Of a DNA stretch of 64,000 nucleotides, positions 1-11,600 are shown one piece after another (within the stretch, counting starts at the first letter, position 1; each line of letters begins with the position of its first letter). The stretch spans positions 120,434,305 through 120,498,304 of the forward strand of contig CM056743.1 of the NCBI GenBank assembly GCA_029851415.1. The letters are read 5' to 3'. The notes below the pieces were generated by a model that made no database searches, was not told the DNA's origin, and saw nothing but the letters and a program-made list of their open reading frames with translations. The position numbers were made by a program, and so were the translations under genes. Origin of the DNA: Eretmocerus hayati. Lineage: Eukaryota; Arthropoda; Insecta; Hymenoptera; Aphelinidae.

Positions 1-174
1 ATACTTCGGTGAATCCATGCGCATGACCTCCGCGGATCATATCGCAAATTTTTTGAATGAAAATAGGTACCAAAAGTAGTAATTTCCCAGAGTTTCAGCC
101 CCCAAAATAGTACATAACGCAACAAGGGTGGAAAGTACGTCTTCCGCACGAGTGGCCAAGATCAGTGCGGAAAG

Positions 175-515
175 AGTACATTTCGATACGTTGGCGGGAA
201 TGTTCGTTTCCGCACAATGAGTGATGTTTTCCTTCCCGAGCCGAAGGTGAGGGTCGAAATTATCACGAGAAGGAGGAAATCGTCTCGTCAGAGTGTCGAA
301 TGCTATTTTTACATCGTCTGTGCGGGAAAGAGGCGTTTTTACTAGATTTTCAATTTTCTTTTCCACGCCGACGCTGAAGAAAATAGTGTTCGAACTTCGG
401 GCAGGGTGGTTTCCACTTCCGAGCGATGATTCCGGCCCTCGTCGAGGCTCGGGCCGGAGAAACATCGCTCGGACCGCGGAAAGTAATATTCCCGCCCTCG
501 TATCGAAATGTACTC
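175..515. repeat. Foldback repeat with strong GC-rich hairpin
   Basis: Bases 178-265 are nearly reverse-complementary to 422-512 (both arms contain TATCGAAATGTACTC or its complement). Within the right arm 422-475 forms its own hairpin, with CCGAGCGATG pairing to CATCGCTCGG around CCCTCGTCGAGG. The start of the block (about 107-130) shares the lead sequence 'AACAAGGG' with repeats at 3510 and 24735. Confidence 0.6.
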
Positions 516-523
516 ATTCCCAT

Positions 524-1454
524 CCCAAGTGAAAAAAATCTATGTAGATCATATACAGAATCTATATCCGATTCCGATATGTAATTCATATATATTTTTG
601 GTAATATAGAAAGTCTATATGCCCTCAGTACGAAATTGTTTGACGTATAAAATCAACGCCCGGAAAGGATTTTTTGCGTTTTTGAACGATTCTGAGCACG
701 ATTTTTAGTTGCTGTTTCACCTGAGGGGCAGATTTGCGCGGTAGAAATATTTGAGCAAAACCACCACTATCTGTAGAATTTTGGGGAAATTGTTTTCACC
801 ACACTTGCTCATCGTTGACTCGTCACCTGATCCGCACGGCCGAAGTCGACTGTTACCCACGTACATCGTCTGTTGGAGAGATCGTGGAGAAGAATTTTCG
901 CGAATTTCTTAGCCCGTTGCGAAGCCTTTATCTTCCCTTGCACACGACCAAATGACGATTGCTTCACTCAAGAGCTCCATCAAGCTCAACATCGAGACTG
1001 CCTTGCAGAAATTCTGCACAGGAGCTGCAGCTCGGCGGATAGATCAGCGGTTGAGAATAGGATGCAGCGCGACGTAAAGGCCGTCCTCAAGTAGCAAACG
1101 GCATGGTCAATGGGGCTTGTCGATCGATTGAAAGACCCGTCATTGACACGCGTCCGATGGATTGCGATGAGCTGTGGGACAAAATTTTTCACAGAGTAAC
1201 ACAATGATTTACAAAGGATTGATTCTACTGTACAGATCATTCTCGAAGCGCGCATGGGACATTCAAATAACGAGGTCTCAAAGAACAACAAACTTTGCAG
1301 GTTAAGCCGCCGTCGAAGCATCACTTCAAATACATTCAAAGTTATTTTTCACGATGGAGAATACTCATCTGAAGTCTCAATTTTCACAAGCTGCCGTATT
1401 AGGTGGTCCACTTTCCAGCTGTCGCAGAGATCTTCTAGCGAAAAATAGGCGAAG
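524..1454 (+). repeat. 931-bp direct copy of one palindrome arm
   Basis: Starts CCCAAGTG and is almost identical, base for base, to 1455-2385 (offset exactly 931). The few differences include ...gtaattc/ataattc... near 580/1511 and aacgatt/aaggatt near 685/1616. It contains short open frames repeated identically in all three copies; their translations match no family I know. Confidence 0.85.
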
Positions 1455-3457
1455 CCCAAGTGAAAAAAATCTATGTAGATCATATACAGAATCTATATCC
1501 GATTCCGATATATAATTCATATATGTTTTTGGTAATATAGAAAGTCTATATGCCCTCAGTACGAAATTGTTTGACGTATAAAATCAACGCCCGGAAAGGA
1601 TTTTTTGCGTTTTTGAAGGATTCTGAGCACGATTTTTAGTTGCTGTTTCACCTGAGGGGCAGATTTGCGCGGTAGAAATATTTGAGCAAAACCACCACTA
1701 TCTGTAGAATTTTGGGGAAATTGTTTTCACCACACTTGCTCATCGTTGACTCGTCACCTGATCCGCACGGCCGAAGTCGACTGTTACCCACGTACATCGT
1801 CTGTTGGAGAGATCGTGGAGAAGAATTTTCGCGAATTTCTTAGCCCGTTGCGAAGCCTTTATCTTCCCTTGCACACGACCAAATGACGATTGCTTCACTC
1901 AAGAGCTCCATCAAGCTCAACATCGAGACTGCCTTGCAGAAATTCTGCACAGGAGCTGCAGCTCGGCGGATAGATCAGCGGTTGAGAATAGGATGCAGCG
2001 CGACGTAAAGGCCGTCCTCAAGTAGCAAACGGCATGGTCAATGGGGCTTGTCGATCGATTGAAAGACCCGTCATTGACACGCGTCCGATGGATTGCGATG
2101 AGCTGTGGGACAAAATTTTTCACAGAGTAACACAATGATTTACAAAGGATTGATTCTACTGTACAGATCATTCTCGAAGCGCGCATGGGACATTCAAATA
2201 ACGAGGTCTCAAAGAACAACAAACTTTGCAGGTTAAGCCGCCGTCGAAGCATCACTTCAAATACATTCAAAGTTATTTTTCACGATGGAGAATACTCATC
2301 TGAAGTCTCAATTTTCACAAGCTGCCGTATTAGGTGGTCCACTTTCCAGCTGTCGCAGAGATCTTCTAGCGAAAAGTAGACGAAGATACGCCCGGTGAAC
2401 TTGACAAATTTTTCCGTTTGCGAGCATATCGAGCAGACTGAAGTTCGGTGTCAGCAAAACAGTAACAGTCTCAGTCTGCTTGATATGCTCGCAAACGGAA
2501 AAATTTGTCAAGTTCGCTGCGCGTATCTTCGCCTATTTTTCGCTAGAAGATCTCTGCGACAGCTGGAAAGTGGACCACCTAATACGGCAGCTTGTGAAAA
2601 TTGAGACTTCAGATGAGTATTCTCCATCGTGAAAAATAACTTTGAATGTATTTGAAGTGATGCTTCGACGGCGGCTTAACCTGCAAAGTTTGTTGTTCTT
2701 TGAGACCTCGTTATTTGAATGTCCCATGCGCGCTTCGAGAATGATCTGTACAGTAGAATCAATCCTTTGTAAATCATTGTGTTACTCTGTGAAAAATTTT
2801 GTCCCACAGCTCATCGCAATCCATCGGACGCGTGTCAATGACGGGTCTTTCAATCGATCGACAAGCCCCATTGACCATGCCGTTTGCTACTTGAGGACGG
2901 CCTTTACGTCGCGCTGCATCCTATTCTCAACCGCTGATCTATCCGCCGAGCTGCAGCTCCTGTGCAGAATTTCTGCAAGGCAGTCTCGATGTTGAGCTTG
3001 ATGGAGCTCTTGAGTGAAGCAATCGTCATTTGGTCGTGTGCAAGGGAAGATAAAGGCTTCGCAACGGGCTAAGAAATTCGCGAAAATTCTTCTCCACGAT
3101 CTCTCCAACAGACGATGTACGTGGGTAACAGTCGACTTCGGCCGTGCGGATCAGGTGACGAGTCAACGATGAGCAAGTGTGGTGAAAACAATTTCCCCAA
3201 AATTCTACAGATAGTGGTGGTTTTGCTCAAATATTTCTACCGCGCAAATCTGCCCCTCAGGTGAAACAGCAACTAAAAATCGTGCTCAGAATCCTTCAAA
3301 AACGCAAAAAATCCTTTCCGGGCGTTGATTTTATACGTCAAACAATTTCGTACTGAGGGCATATAGACTTTCTATATTACCAAAAACATATATGAATTAT
3401 ATATCGGAATCGGATATAGATTCTGTATATGATCTACATAGATTTTTTTCACTTGGG
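1455..3457. repeat. 2.0-kb near-perfect palindrome (foldback element)
   Basis: Left arm 1455 to about 2440, right arm about 2474-3457, spacer about 35 bp. The ends are CCCAAGTG and its complement CACTTGGG. The arms are close to identical, and a third copy of the arm lies directly upstream (524-1454). No transposase is recognisable. Such near identity means a recent event or gene-conversion-like maintenance; a misassembly around a hairpin is also possible. Confidence 0.8.
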
Positions 3458-3499
3458 ATCTGCTGGGCGGGGAACAAAATCAAAAAACCGGGCGGAAAT

Positions 3500-3800
3500 A
3501 GTACATTAAGTAACAAGGGCGCAAAGTACTTTTACCTCGACTTTTACGCACGAAAATTTCGGGAACGAGAGCGGAAAAGTTGCGCCCGCGTTGCTTACTA
3601 TACTTCTTGATATTGGTGCGGAAAGTTGTTCCCCGCGGTCTATACCCTGAAGGTCGGTGGGAAGGAAGGGCGCGGGTGGGGTCCAGGGGCGGAGCCCCTG
3701 GTGGGGGTGCAGGGGGCGAACCCCCCGCCGGGGGGTTCCTGAAAAAAAATTCTGAAAAAGTATCATAAAAAATCTCCCCATAATAAATCATATTTTATCG
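3500..3800. repeat. GGGCGCAAA-ended mini-hairpin plus G/C palindrome cluster
   Basis: 3501-3602 is a small inverted repeat (AAGTAACAAGGGCGCAA against TTGCGCCCGCGTTGCTTA) with inner TTTTACGCAC. It is followed by a G/C tract with a perfect hairpin CCAGGGGC-GGA-GCCCCTGG at 3683-3701 and further C/G-run palindromes to 3740. A related copy lies at about 24724-24960, including the 'GTGGGGGTGCAGGGGGCGAA' string. Confidence 0.6.
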
Positions 3801-4496
3801 CATCGCTGAAAAATTTTGATTCCAACTTTCAGAAGTACTAATAGTAAACCAATATAAGATATGAGAGTACTCCCACCAAAGAAGTATTACCATCAGTATC
3901 AAACGAGAAGTTTGTATGATGGGAAAATTTATTTTAAAGAAAGCTTTATCATCAAATTTCATGGCAAAAAATTTTGAGTCCTTTGAATATTTGGCAACAG
4001 AATCTTATTGTCAAACATTAGGACAAAACTCGTGGATGTAGAATTTTTTGAGTTTTTGCAAACATGGACCATTCTGACTGGAAAATATGGATATATTAGG
4101 GAAGAAATATTCAGAATTACCGAACAGGCATTAACAATCAAAGTTGAAACACTACATCAGTACGCTGTTACTTGGATAGAATTTGAAAGTGGAATACCCA
4201 AGAAACTCTCAAAATTTTATTCACAAATGGGTGAAAGTTTTGAGTAATCAGAAAGTTTCGAATGAAAAATGAGAACTATTCTCCATGGAATGGTTGACAT
4301 CAACCATATCGTGTTGATTATCCTAGAAAAGCTCACATTTCCATCTGAGTCAGTACTTAGTTATTTTAATCAATTATTAGACACGAACTATAGATTCAAT
4401 GGTATTGTACATATACTCCCATTTTATGAGGCATCATTTTTGAATGTTTGAGCTTTGTTGAGTCCGAAAAACTTTCCTACATTGTGGTAACACAAA

Positions 4497-4660
4497 TAAC
4501 TTTGCACAGTAATAATCGATCTTTGCGCCCGATTTCAAACTTTGCGCACTGAACATCGTGCGTAAAAAAGAATTCGCTCAACTTTGCGCACCGCAGACTC
4601 ACCCGCAAAGTAACTTTTCGGCACAACTTTGCGCACACAATATCAAAAAGTCATTTCTTG
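4497..4660. repeat. Cluster of TTTGCGCAC-type motifs
   Basis: Several copies of (C/T)TTTGCGCAC or close variants within about 160 bp, abutting the foldback element that follows. The same motif class recurs at 24745-24870 and 26150-26330. Confidence 0.5.
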
Positions 4661-4692
4661 CACAAAAGATGGAAAAAAAATTTTACGACAGC

Positions 4693-6200
4693 TATTGTTT
4701 TTTGAAGTTCCAAAAGAGGTCTGTTCTAGCTATTGCTCGAAAAATCGACTAGGAACATTGTAGCGAGGTCTGCGGGGTCGCATTATCTTTGTTCTGCCAT
4801 AAACTTTTGGAAAAAAATCTATACGTGATCCCCAAAACCAAATGCACCTACTCCACACGACGATAAGTCGAGTCACTTTCTTTATTTTTAGACTTTTTTT
4901 GAAATAAATGCCATTCCGACGGATCTCCACATTTCCCTACCTGGCCCCACTGGTTCTTTTTGTCTTAGAAAAAAATAATTTGCGTTCTCGAATATCCGAA
5001 TCGGTTGATTAGAGTCTGCGCTATAATGTTGATTAGAAGATGGTGAGTTATTAAAAAACGCTCAACTTTCGTCCAGCTCGCCACCAATCGACTGGAAATT
5101 CGACAGGAATACCCTATCAAGTGTCCCAAACATTTGGAAAAAATTTCGCACTGTGTTTCGGACTCTTGTCGGGCCTGTAAATTTCTCACACACCCTCAAT
5201 TTTGCGAGTTTTTGTGGAATTTTCGAAGCGGTTGCCGCTCTTTTTATGCACATGCGCACAACTGTATGGCTTAATGGCTTTGAAAGTACTCATGATCGAT
5301 AGCCCTTACAATTTCCGGACCCATGACAAAGTCGATTTGATGCAACAGTACCAAAGATCTAGCTCTTTTAAAGCAAGAAAAAGCTCGAAGTGCCGAAAGT
5401 ACCTAAACTCACAGGTTGCCAGGATCACAAGAAGAGGCCGAGGCTTGCCCTTTGGGCACTATCGTATCTTACTGCCTCAAAATAGCTGAATCTCTGGTTC
5501 TGCTGCGTCAAATCTACTATGTCAGGAGGTCATTTTGAAGAAAATTGCAAGGGCTACCGCGACCCCTCTAATCTCTGCCGCGACTGAAAATACTCACCAG
5601 AGCCGTACAGATGTGCGCATGCGCTTAAAGAGAGTGGCAACCACTGCAAAAATTACACCAAAATCTGCAGAAATTAAGTATGGTGTCTTTAAAACTCATA
5701 GCTCCGACGCAACGGGAGCCGAAACACAACGCCAAATTCTCTTCACATATTCGGGACACTCGATTGAGTAGCTTTGTCGAGTTTCCACTCGATTGGTGGA
5801 GTGCAATAGACTTATCGAGCTGGACAAATTGAGCGTTCTTGAATAACTCACCATCTTCTAATCAACATAGCTCAGACCCCAATTAACCGATTTGGACTTT
5901 CGAAAACGCAAATTAAAGGGTTTTTAATACAAAAAAGTAGTTGAACTAGGCAAAAGAATATCGAGATATGTCGGAATGGCGTCGATTTAAAATTGGTCTT
6001 AAAATCAAAAAGAGTGACGCGACTAATCGTCGTGTAGAGTAAGTGCATTTGGTTTTCGAGGGCTCGTTTGGATCATCTCCAGAGGTTCGCATCGAAACAA
6101 AAAAAATGAAACCCCGCAGACTTCGCTACAATGTTTCGAGTCGATTTGGCGATTATTCAAGAAACAGTTAAATCGGGCCTTTTTGGATTTTCAAAAAATT
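4693..6200. repeat. 1.5-kb foldback element
   Basis: Bases 4700-4900 pair with about 6000-6200 (for example ACACGACGATAAGTCGAGTC against GACGCGACTAATCGTCGTGT). Bases 4975-5185 pair with about 5690-5930 (GATTAGAAGATGGTGAGTTA against TAACTCACCATCTTCTAATC). The core carries GTCATTTTGAAG and TGCGCATGCGC, shared with two other foldback elements in the window. No coding potential is recognised. Confidence 0.75.
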
Positions 6201-6432
6201 CTAGCGGGCGCAAAAAATTTCTTTGGGGGCTGAAACTATGGAAAAGTAATATCCTTGGTACCTAACTTTAATGTCAAAAATTGGAGAAAAGATACGCGGA
6301 GGTCGTGCGCACAAAATTTCCAAAATATACTGATCTGACCCTTATACATCGACGCTTGTAAAAGTAGACTCAGGTATTGAAAAAATATCTAAAAAATCTC
6401 TAGATACTCAGTGCAACCTAATACTGATGTAC

Positions 6433-6760
6433 CTGATCCTGAAGAGACTTCATGAGGCTGCCGACTTTACTTTCGAAAACAGCTGGCATAGGATGAACGA
6501 ATTTGCTTCCGTCCGGGTGCAGAATCTCTAGTCCGTGATTTCCAGCGTAGGTAATGCCATCAATACCGACCATAGACTTGACATTGTTGACGTTTCTACC
6601 AGATATGATGGCGATGTAAACGTCCGGTAGGTTGGACAGCCTCTGCAGCACGTTTCTTGTCTCGAGAGGCAGGATTGCTAGGTCCGGATGGGTGGCGATC
6701 GGAGCCAAGGTACCGTCGTAGTCTAGTAGCAGCGCGAGCTTGTGGTTCTCACCGATATAC
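6433..6760 (-). CDS. Tps: Tps coding exon 8 (start of phosphatase domain)
   Basis: 328 nt (residues 518-627): YIGENHKLALLLDYDGTLAP, NVLQRLSNLPDVYIAIISGR, GIDGITYAGNHGLEILHPDG. DYDGT is HAD motif I, with the nucleophile and acid/base aspartates; IISGR is motif II. The acceptor is ccccag. The donor after LQDQ is gtacat; if the intron were retained, translation would stop after four more residues (VHQY). The following intron exceeds 6.4 kb within the window. Confidence 0.95.
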
Positions 6761-8626
6761 CTGGGGAACATGCTCCGTCACTTCAACGTTATCTGGATTT
6801 TGCTACGGGTTTGATTACCCTCAATCGCGCGAGCTCGCCTTCGATACATTGTTTTTTTTTTTTTTTGTTTTTTTTCGGACAATTGTACTTTAGACTTTCT
6901 GCACTTGATCCGAGGATCGTAGTGGAGGAAGAAAACTTTCGACAAGAATTTTTTGGCTCAATTTTTCTGCATACAAAAAGCAAAGTACAGTGGTTTGAAC
7001 GTAGAGGTTTTCAAATTTCTCTGATACCTTTACATTTTTAATGGGATATTTGGAATAGGGCTATTAAAACATTTTATATTCTGGATGAATAGAGTACTTC
7101 TATAGAAAATTCTCCAATACAAAAAATGACTAGATGAGTATCGAACTGATGAATGAAATTGCCTACGCAGTACAAGACCTCCATCGATCGCAATTTATGT
7201 CTAGGAGTTGCAGAAAGCTGCGATGTACCATTGAACTTTTTTTAGAAGTTCATCCAAAATAAACTCGGATTTCCCTATAGGAATTGGAAAATTATCTTGC
7301 TAAAAGAGATTAGCAGAATGTTTTCTCATAACGAAATGTGACCATTTGTTCAACAAACGAACTTGGACAAAAAACAGTTCTGAGTGGACTATCAGTAAGC
7401 GTGCATGGAAGAATGTGTGACTTACAACCGAACGATCTCGGTCGGAAGAACAAAATAGTGGAGGCTGAATCCCTGTGATTGGAGATCTTTAGAATAAAAA
7501 ATTGATTTGATTTATGAAATTAGAGAGAAATTTCTTGTCACAAATACAACCTTTTCTCTTACAGAGCAATTTGCTACAAACCCAATTTTTGAAATCTATC
7601 TCTTGAATCAACTCTTCATTTTGAGAATTTCCACTCACAGAGAGTTAACTTCAATCATTTTGTGTCTATCACAGAGATATTTGTAGTTCGTTACCTTTGT
7701 CGATGATTATTATCATGGAACCGGAAAGAAATTTCGTAAGGGATCGTTTATATTCAAGTGCAGCCTGCGTTGTTTTTTTCGTCCACGGTTCATCCTCAAC
7801 CCTTCGAACGATCTTTTCGAAAATTTGGATGGCAGATGGTCACTCGAGGATGTGCTGAATAGATTTACAGGTTACGATAATAAACCGTTTTCGATCCATG
7901 TTTCTCAGAAAATAGAAAGTGTTCATCGAAAATTTGGTTTGATTTTTCAATAATATCTTCTAAAAAGAATCTCTATTCAAATTCAGATTAAGCTATTGAA
8001 GTGTTCATTTCGCCATTATCGATCGATTGATCGATAGGAAATTTGGATAAAATGCATAGAGGAGGAATTGCAGGTAGCTTCAGTTTGGATGATGAAAAAC
8101 GTTATGATTTCAATGGTAGAATTGGATAAAAATGAAAATTCGGGATTAACCATTCGACGAAAAATCGCCAAAAAATGATTGTGTAGGTGGCCGAAAATTG
8201 AATCGCGAGTAAGATGATCAATTTTTTGGAATATTGACATTTTTATCTTTCAAAACGCATCGATCGAAAACGGTATTATCGCGCGAGCTGCAAATTCTTT
8301 CAGCACATCTTTGAGTGATCATCTAGCACACATTTAAATTTCAGAAAGATCGATTGAAGGGTTGAGGAGAACGCGTGACCGAAAAAAACCAACACTTAAA
8401 CACCCACCACACACACACACACACACACACACAACACACACGGACAATGGCCAACAAAGATAAATTTTTAGTGAGCTGGATCGATCTTGGAGGAAGAAAA
8501 GTGACCTACAATCGAAAGATTTCGGCGAGAGGAACAAAATGGTGAAATCCGAATCTATGTAAGCGAAGATTATCAGAATAAAAAATTGATGTGAGTTGAA
8601 AAAATCAGAGAAAAATCTTTTTTCAC

Positions 8627-8676
<50 letters not shown>

Positions 8677-11600
8677 CTTTGAGAAAGCAAAAAAACAGTA
8701 GAAAACCTAGAACCTGGAAAAATCCAGGAGAAGGAAGCTAACTCGTAGTTCCATCCCAAGAAGATTTTCGCACCATTTGCATTTTCACATAGTGAATAGC
8801 TTCGAGCGCTGGTCGGGCCCCGCAGGCATGCACAAAGCCTCTAACCTTCTATTATAGAGTAGTGAGTCCTAAGTACTTTAGGCTCACTTTTCCAGAGTAC
8901 TTACTTGCTCAAATAATCGTCAAAATCATCCATCGTCACGGGCTGCATGGTTGTCGCACCGACCGAGTCGCGCTCCTCCAGTGAGCCCATAACTTGCAAA
9001 AAGGATTTCATCCAGTGGTTAACGTCGTATATTCTTTCGCGACGACGCAGATGGTTCATTCTGAGGGTGCGCTCGTCCTCTGGCATCGTAAGAGCTCTGG
9101 AATTGAAACATTCTCCTCAGTAGCTGCTTGTACTTTATTGTATATCGATTTTGTCATTATAAGAACTACTTTGATACATCCTTGTGATCATCGATAAATT
9201 TTAGTGAATAAAATTTAAAAATTAGTCTCATCAGCGCCGCCAGAACTATCAGATGAAATCTTCCCATAAATCGAATAACACAGAAAATCGATATACGGAG
9301 ATCATATTTCCCAAAATCTTGTGAATTTCAAACTTCTTGGTCTCTGAGTAATGAGTGGCTCCGGGAGGACTAACGAATTTCGCAAACTCAAATTGCAAAT
9401 ATCGATGCATTTGTTACCTGTGAATGACCTCGGCGGCCTCATCGATCTCGTAGGGATTGCAAATGAGCGCCTCGTGCATCATTTCACCTGCGCCTGCAAA
9501 GGGCGAGACAATCAGCACGCCGGGCGGGGTGTTGATCTGGCATGCGACAAACTCCTTGGCAACAAGATTCATCCCGTCCCTAAGTGGGGTAACGAGGGCG
9601 ACGGCTGAGTCCCTGTAGAAGGCGGCCAGCTCGTCCTGGCTTACACAGCCGTAGATATACTTTATCGGCGACCAGTTTGGCGTAGTGAATCTGCCGTTTA
9701 TGCTGCCGATAAGCTGGTCCATTTCAAGCTTCAGATCTTGGTACTCACGCACGTCGGTCCGCGACGGCACGGCGATTTGCAGCATGGTCACCTGTTGTAA
9801 TCACAATTGTATCAGAAATAATATTACTTAGAAGGAAATTTACTTTTATCGCCGTTTGAGCCCGAACTAGAAGTATGATTTTCCATTGCATCAAGTTATT
9901 CAAACAATACTTTTACTAAATGCTAACTTATCTCTTATCAACAATATGTGACAGAATTGAAACTTGCCACGCGATATTATGAAACACTCATCCTAAAGAA
10001 CAGATACTTCACATGGTAAAAACCACCGCGAGCCCGAAATTGATGTTCGAATTTCATTTCTTTTCGTTGCGCCACGGATTAACGTTTTTTATTCATCATA
10101 CATGTCTACAATCACCATGTGTCCCAGAGTAGAAACGGTTCTGGTATAGGATTCTATGATGAATTCATGTGGAAACCATGAAAGCGGAAATGAAGAGAAA
10201 TTTTAATTTCAATTTCGGAGACTTCCCTCGTAGAAAGTAATCGTCATGTATATAATCAGTGAGGTCAGGTTAGTCTTCATCAATTACCAAGTATAAGTTG
10301 TCAACATAGATTTCTTAAAATTTGATGCACTCAACATGTCGAACGAAACCAGATTATTTAAATACAAATTTGACAGCGACTAACCAATGAATACTAGAAC
10401 ATCTAGACGAACGAACGAAAGAAGTAATCCCGCTCATCCGACGCTGATCCATTTGAAAAGTACGCGTTACAAACTCGTAGATTCTCAACCCATAAATTCA
10501 TAAAAAAGATCAATTATATGAGGCCTGAGAAGCCCATCATTATTAATCCTACTTACTGCAAGCTCATCGCGATAGTTTCAATCGAGAAAATAAAATTCCG
10601 TTGCTCTTGCGGGGATTTTCTCCAATTATAATGTACAGCTATGAGATAAAAACACGTGACACGTGCTCTTCTATCTCATCGAAGGCTTATACAGAAACAA
10701 AAAATGCTGAGAAAAAAAAACTTGCCGATAACAACGCGGATGACAAACATCGGTAAAAAGTGAAAATGTTCGCTATCGCTAAAATTTTGTCTCGACACAT
10801 AAGTAATGAGCTGTCAATAACCCTGAGCCGCGATTATGATTCCCGAACAAATATCCAAGTCACTGCGTGTCGTCAGAGTGCAGGCAAAATCTTTTGCATG
10901 AATTTTTGATGTACTCACGTGGGTTGCCAAGAAAGAAAGTATGATAGAGAGGCCAGACTATCAAGCCGAGCGCGTTATTCAAAAATAGCAACGTTTTGGG
11001 GTTAACGAACGTACCTGCTCGCGATGTTCCGGATGCTTTTCCAACAGCATCTCGAAGGCCTTCAGTCTGTTAACAAGACCTTTCGTATAGTCGAGTCTGT
11101 CAACTCCAAGAACGATCTTTTGATTGGTCAGCATGACCTTGGGAGCGGTCTCGGCCATTGTCACAAATCTGTCGAACGGTATGCCAATGGGTAGTGGTCT
11201 AACGCGAACGGTGCGACCACCATGCTCGACCAGCAGATTTTTGCGGTCCACACGGCAACCCAGACTCCGTTGGCAACAGTCGACAAAGTTCAAACAGTAG
11301 TCCTGGATATGGAAGCCCACCATGTCGCAGCCTGAACAGAAAATTGAACAGGGCGTTACTCCGATGAGCTCTTTGAGCGTGAATACATCGATCCGACCCT
11401 CCATTGGCAATTGACTCAAATCATTGCGATTTCTGTTTTCTTGCAATCTTTAGTGGATTTCTACCTCTCACAATGTAAAATTTTATCAAAATACGTGTCA
11501 CAAAAATCAATTTTTGCTATACTAGCATGGGAGCTGGTAAAGAAAAAGAAACACTTGCCGAGCATTCCTTGGAGAATTTCATCTGCCCAGGGGAAGAGCC

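Larger units (their letters stand above)
1..6432. other. Tps intron 8 (partial), repeat-filled, no exon seen
   Basis: Reads as intron on the minus strand of Tps. I found no frame resembling the missing phosphatase residues. It is occupied by foldback elements (175-515, 1455-3457 with an extra copy at 524-1454, and about 4693-6200) and short TTTGCGCAC/TTTACGCAC-type repeats at 3500-3800 and 4497-4660. Short open frames here are repeat-derived. Confidence 0.7.

Noticed and set aside
37..465. 142-codon minus-strand open frame
   Set aside because: Overlaps a GC-rich foldback repeat; no protein family resemblance and the frame mirrors the hairpin arms.
986..1339. 117-codon frame repeated at 1917-2270 and 2642-2995
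   Set aside because: Identical only because the repeat unit is triplicated; overlapping frames on the other strand are equally preserved, so it does not indicate coding constraint.
8334..8759. 141-codon minus-strand frame
   Set aside because: Carried by the CA and CT microsatellites (RERERER and CVCVCV runs) in a Tps intron.
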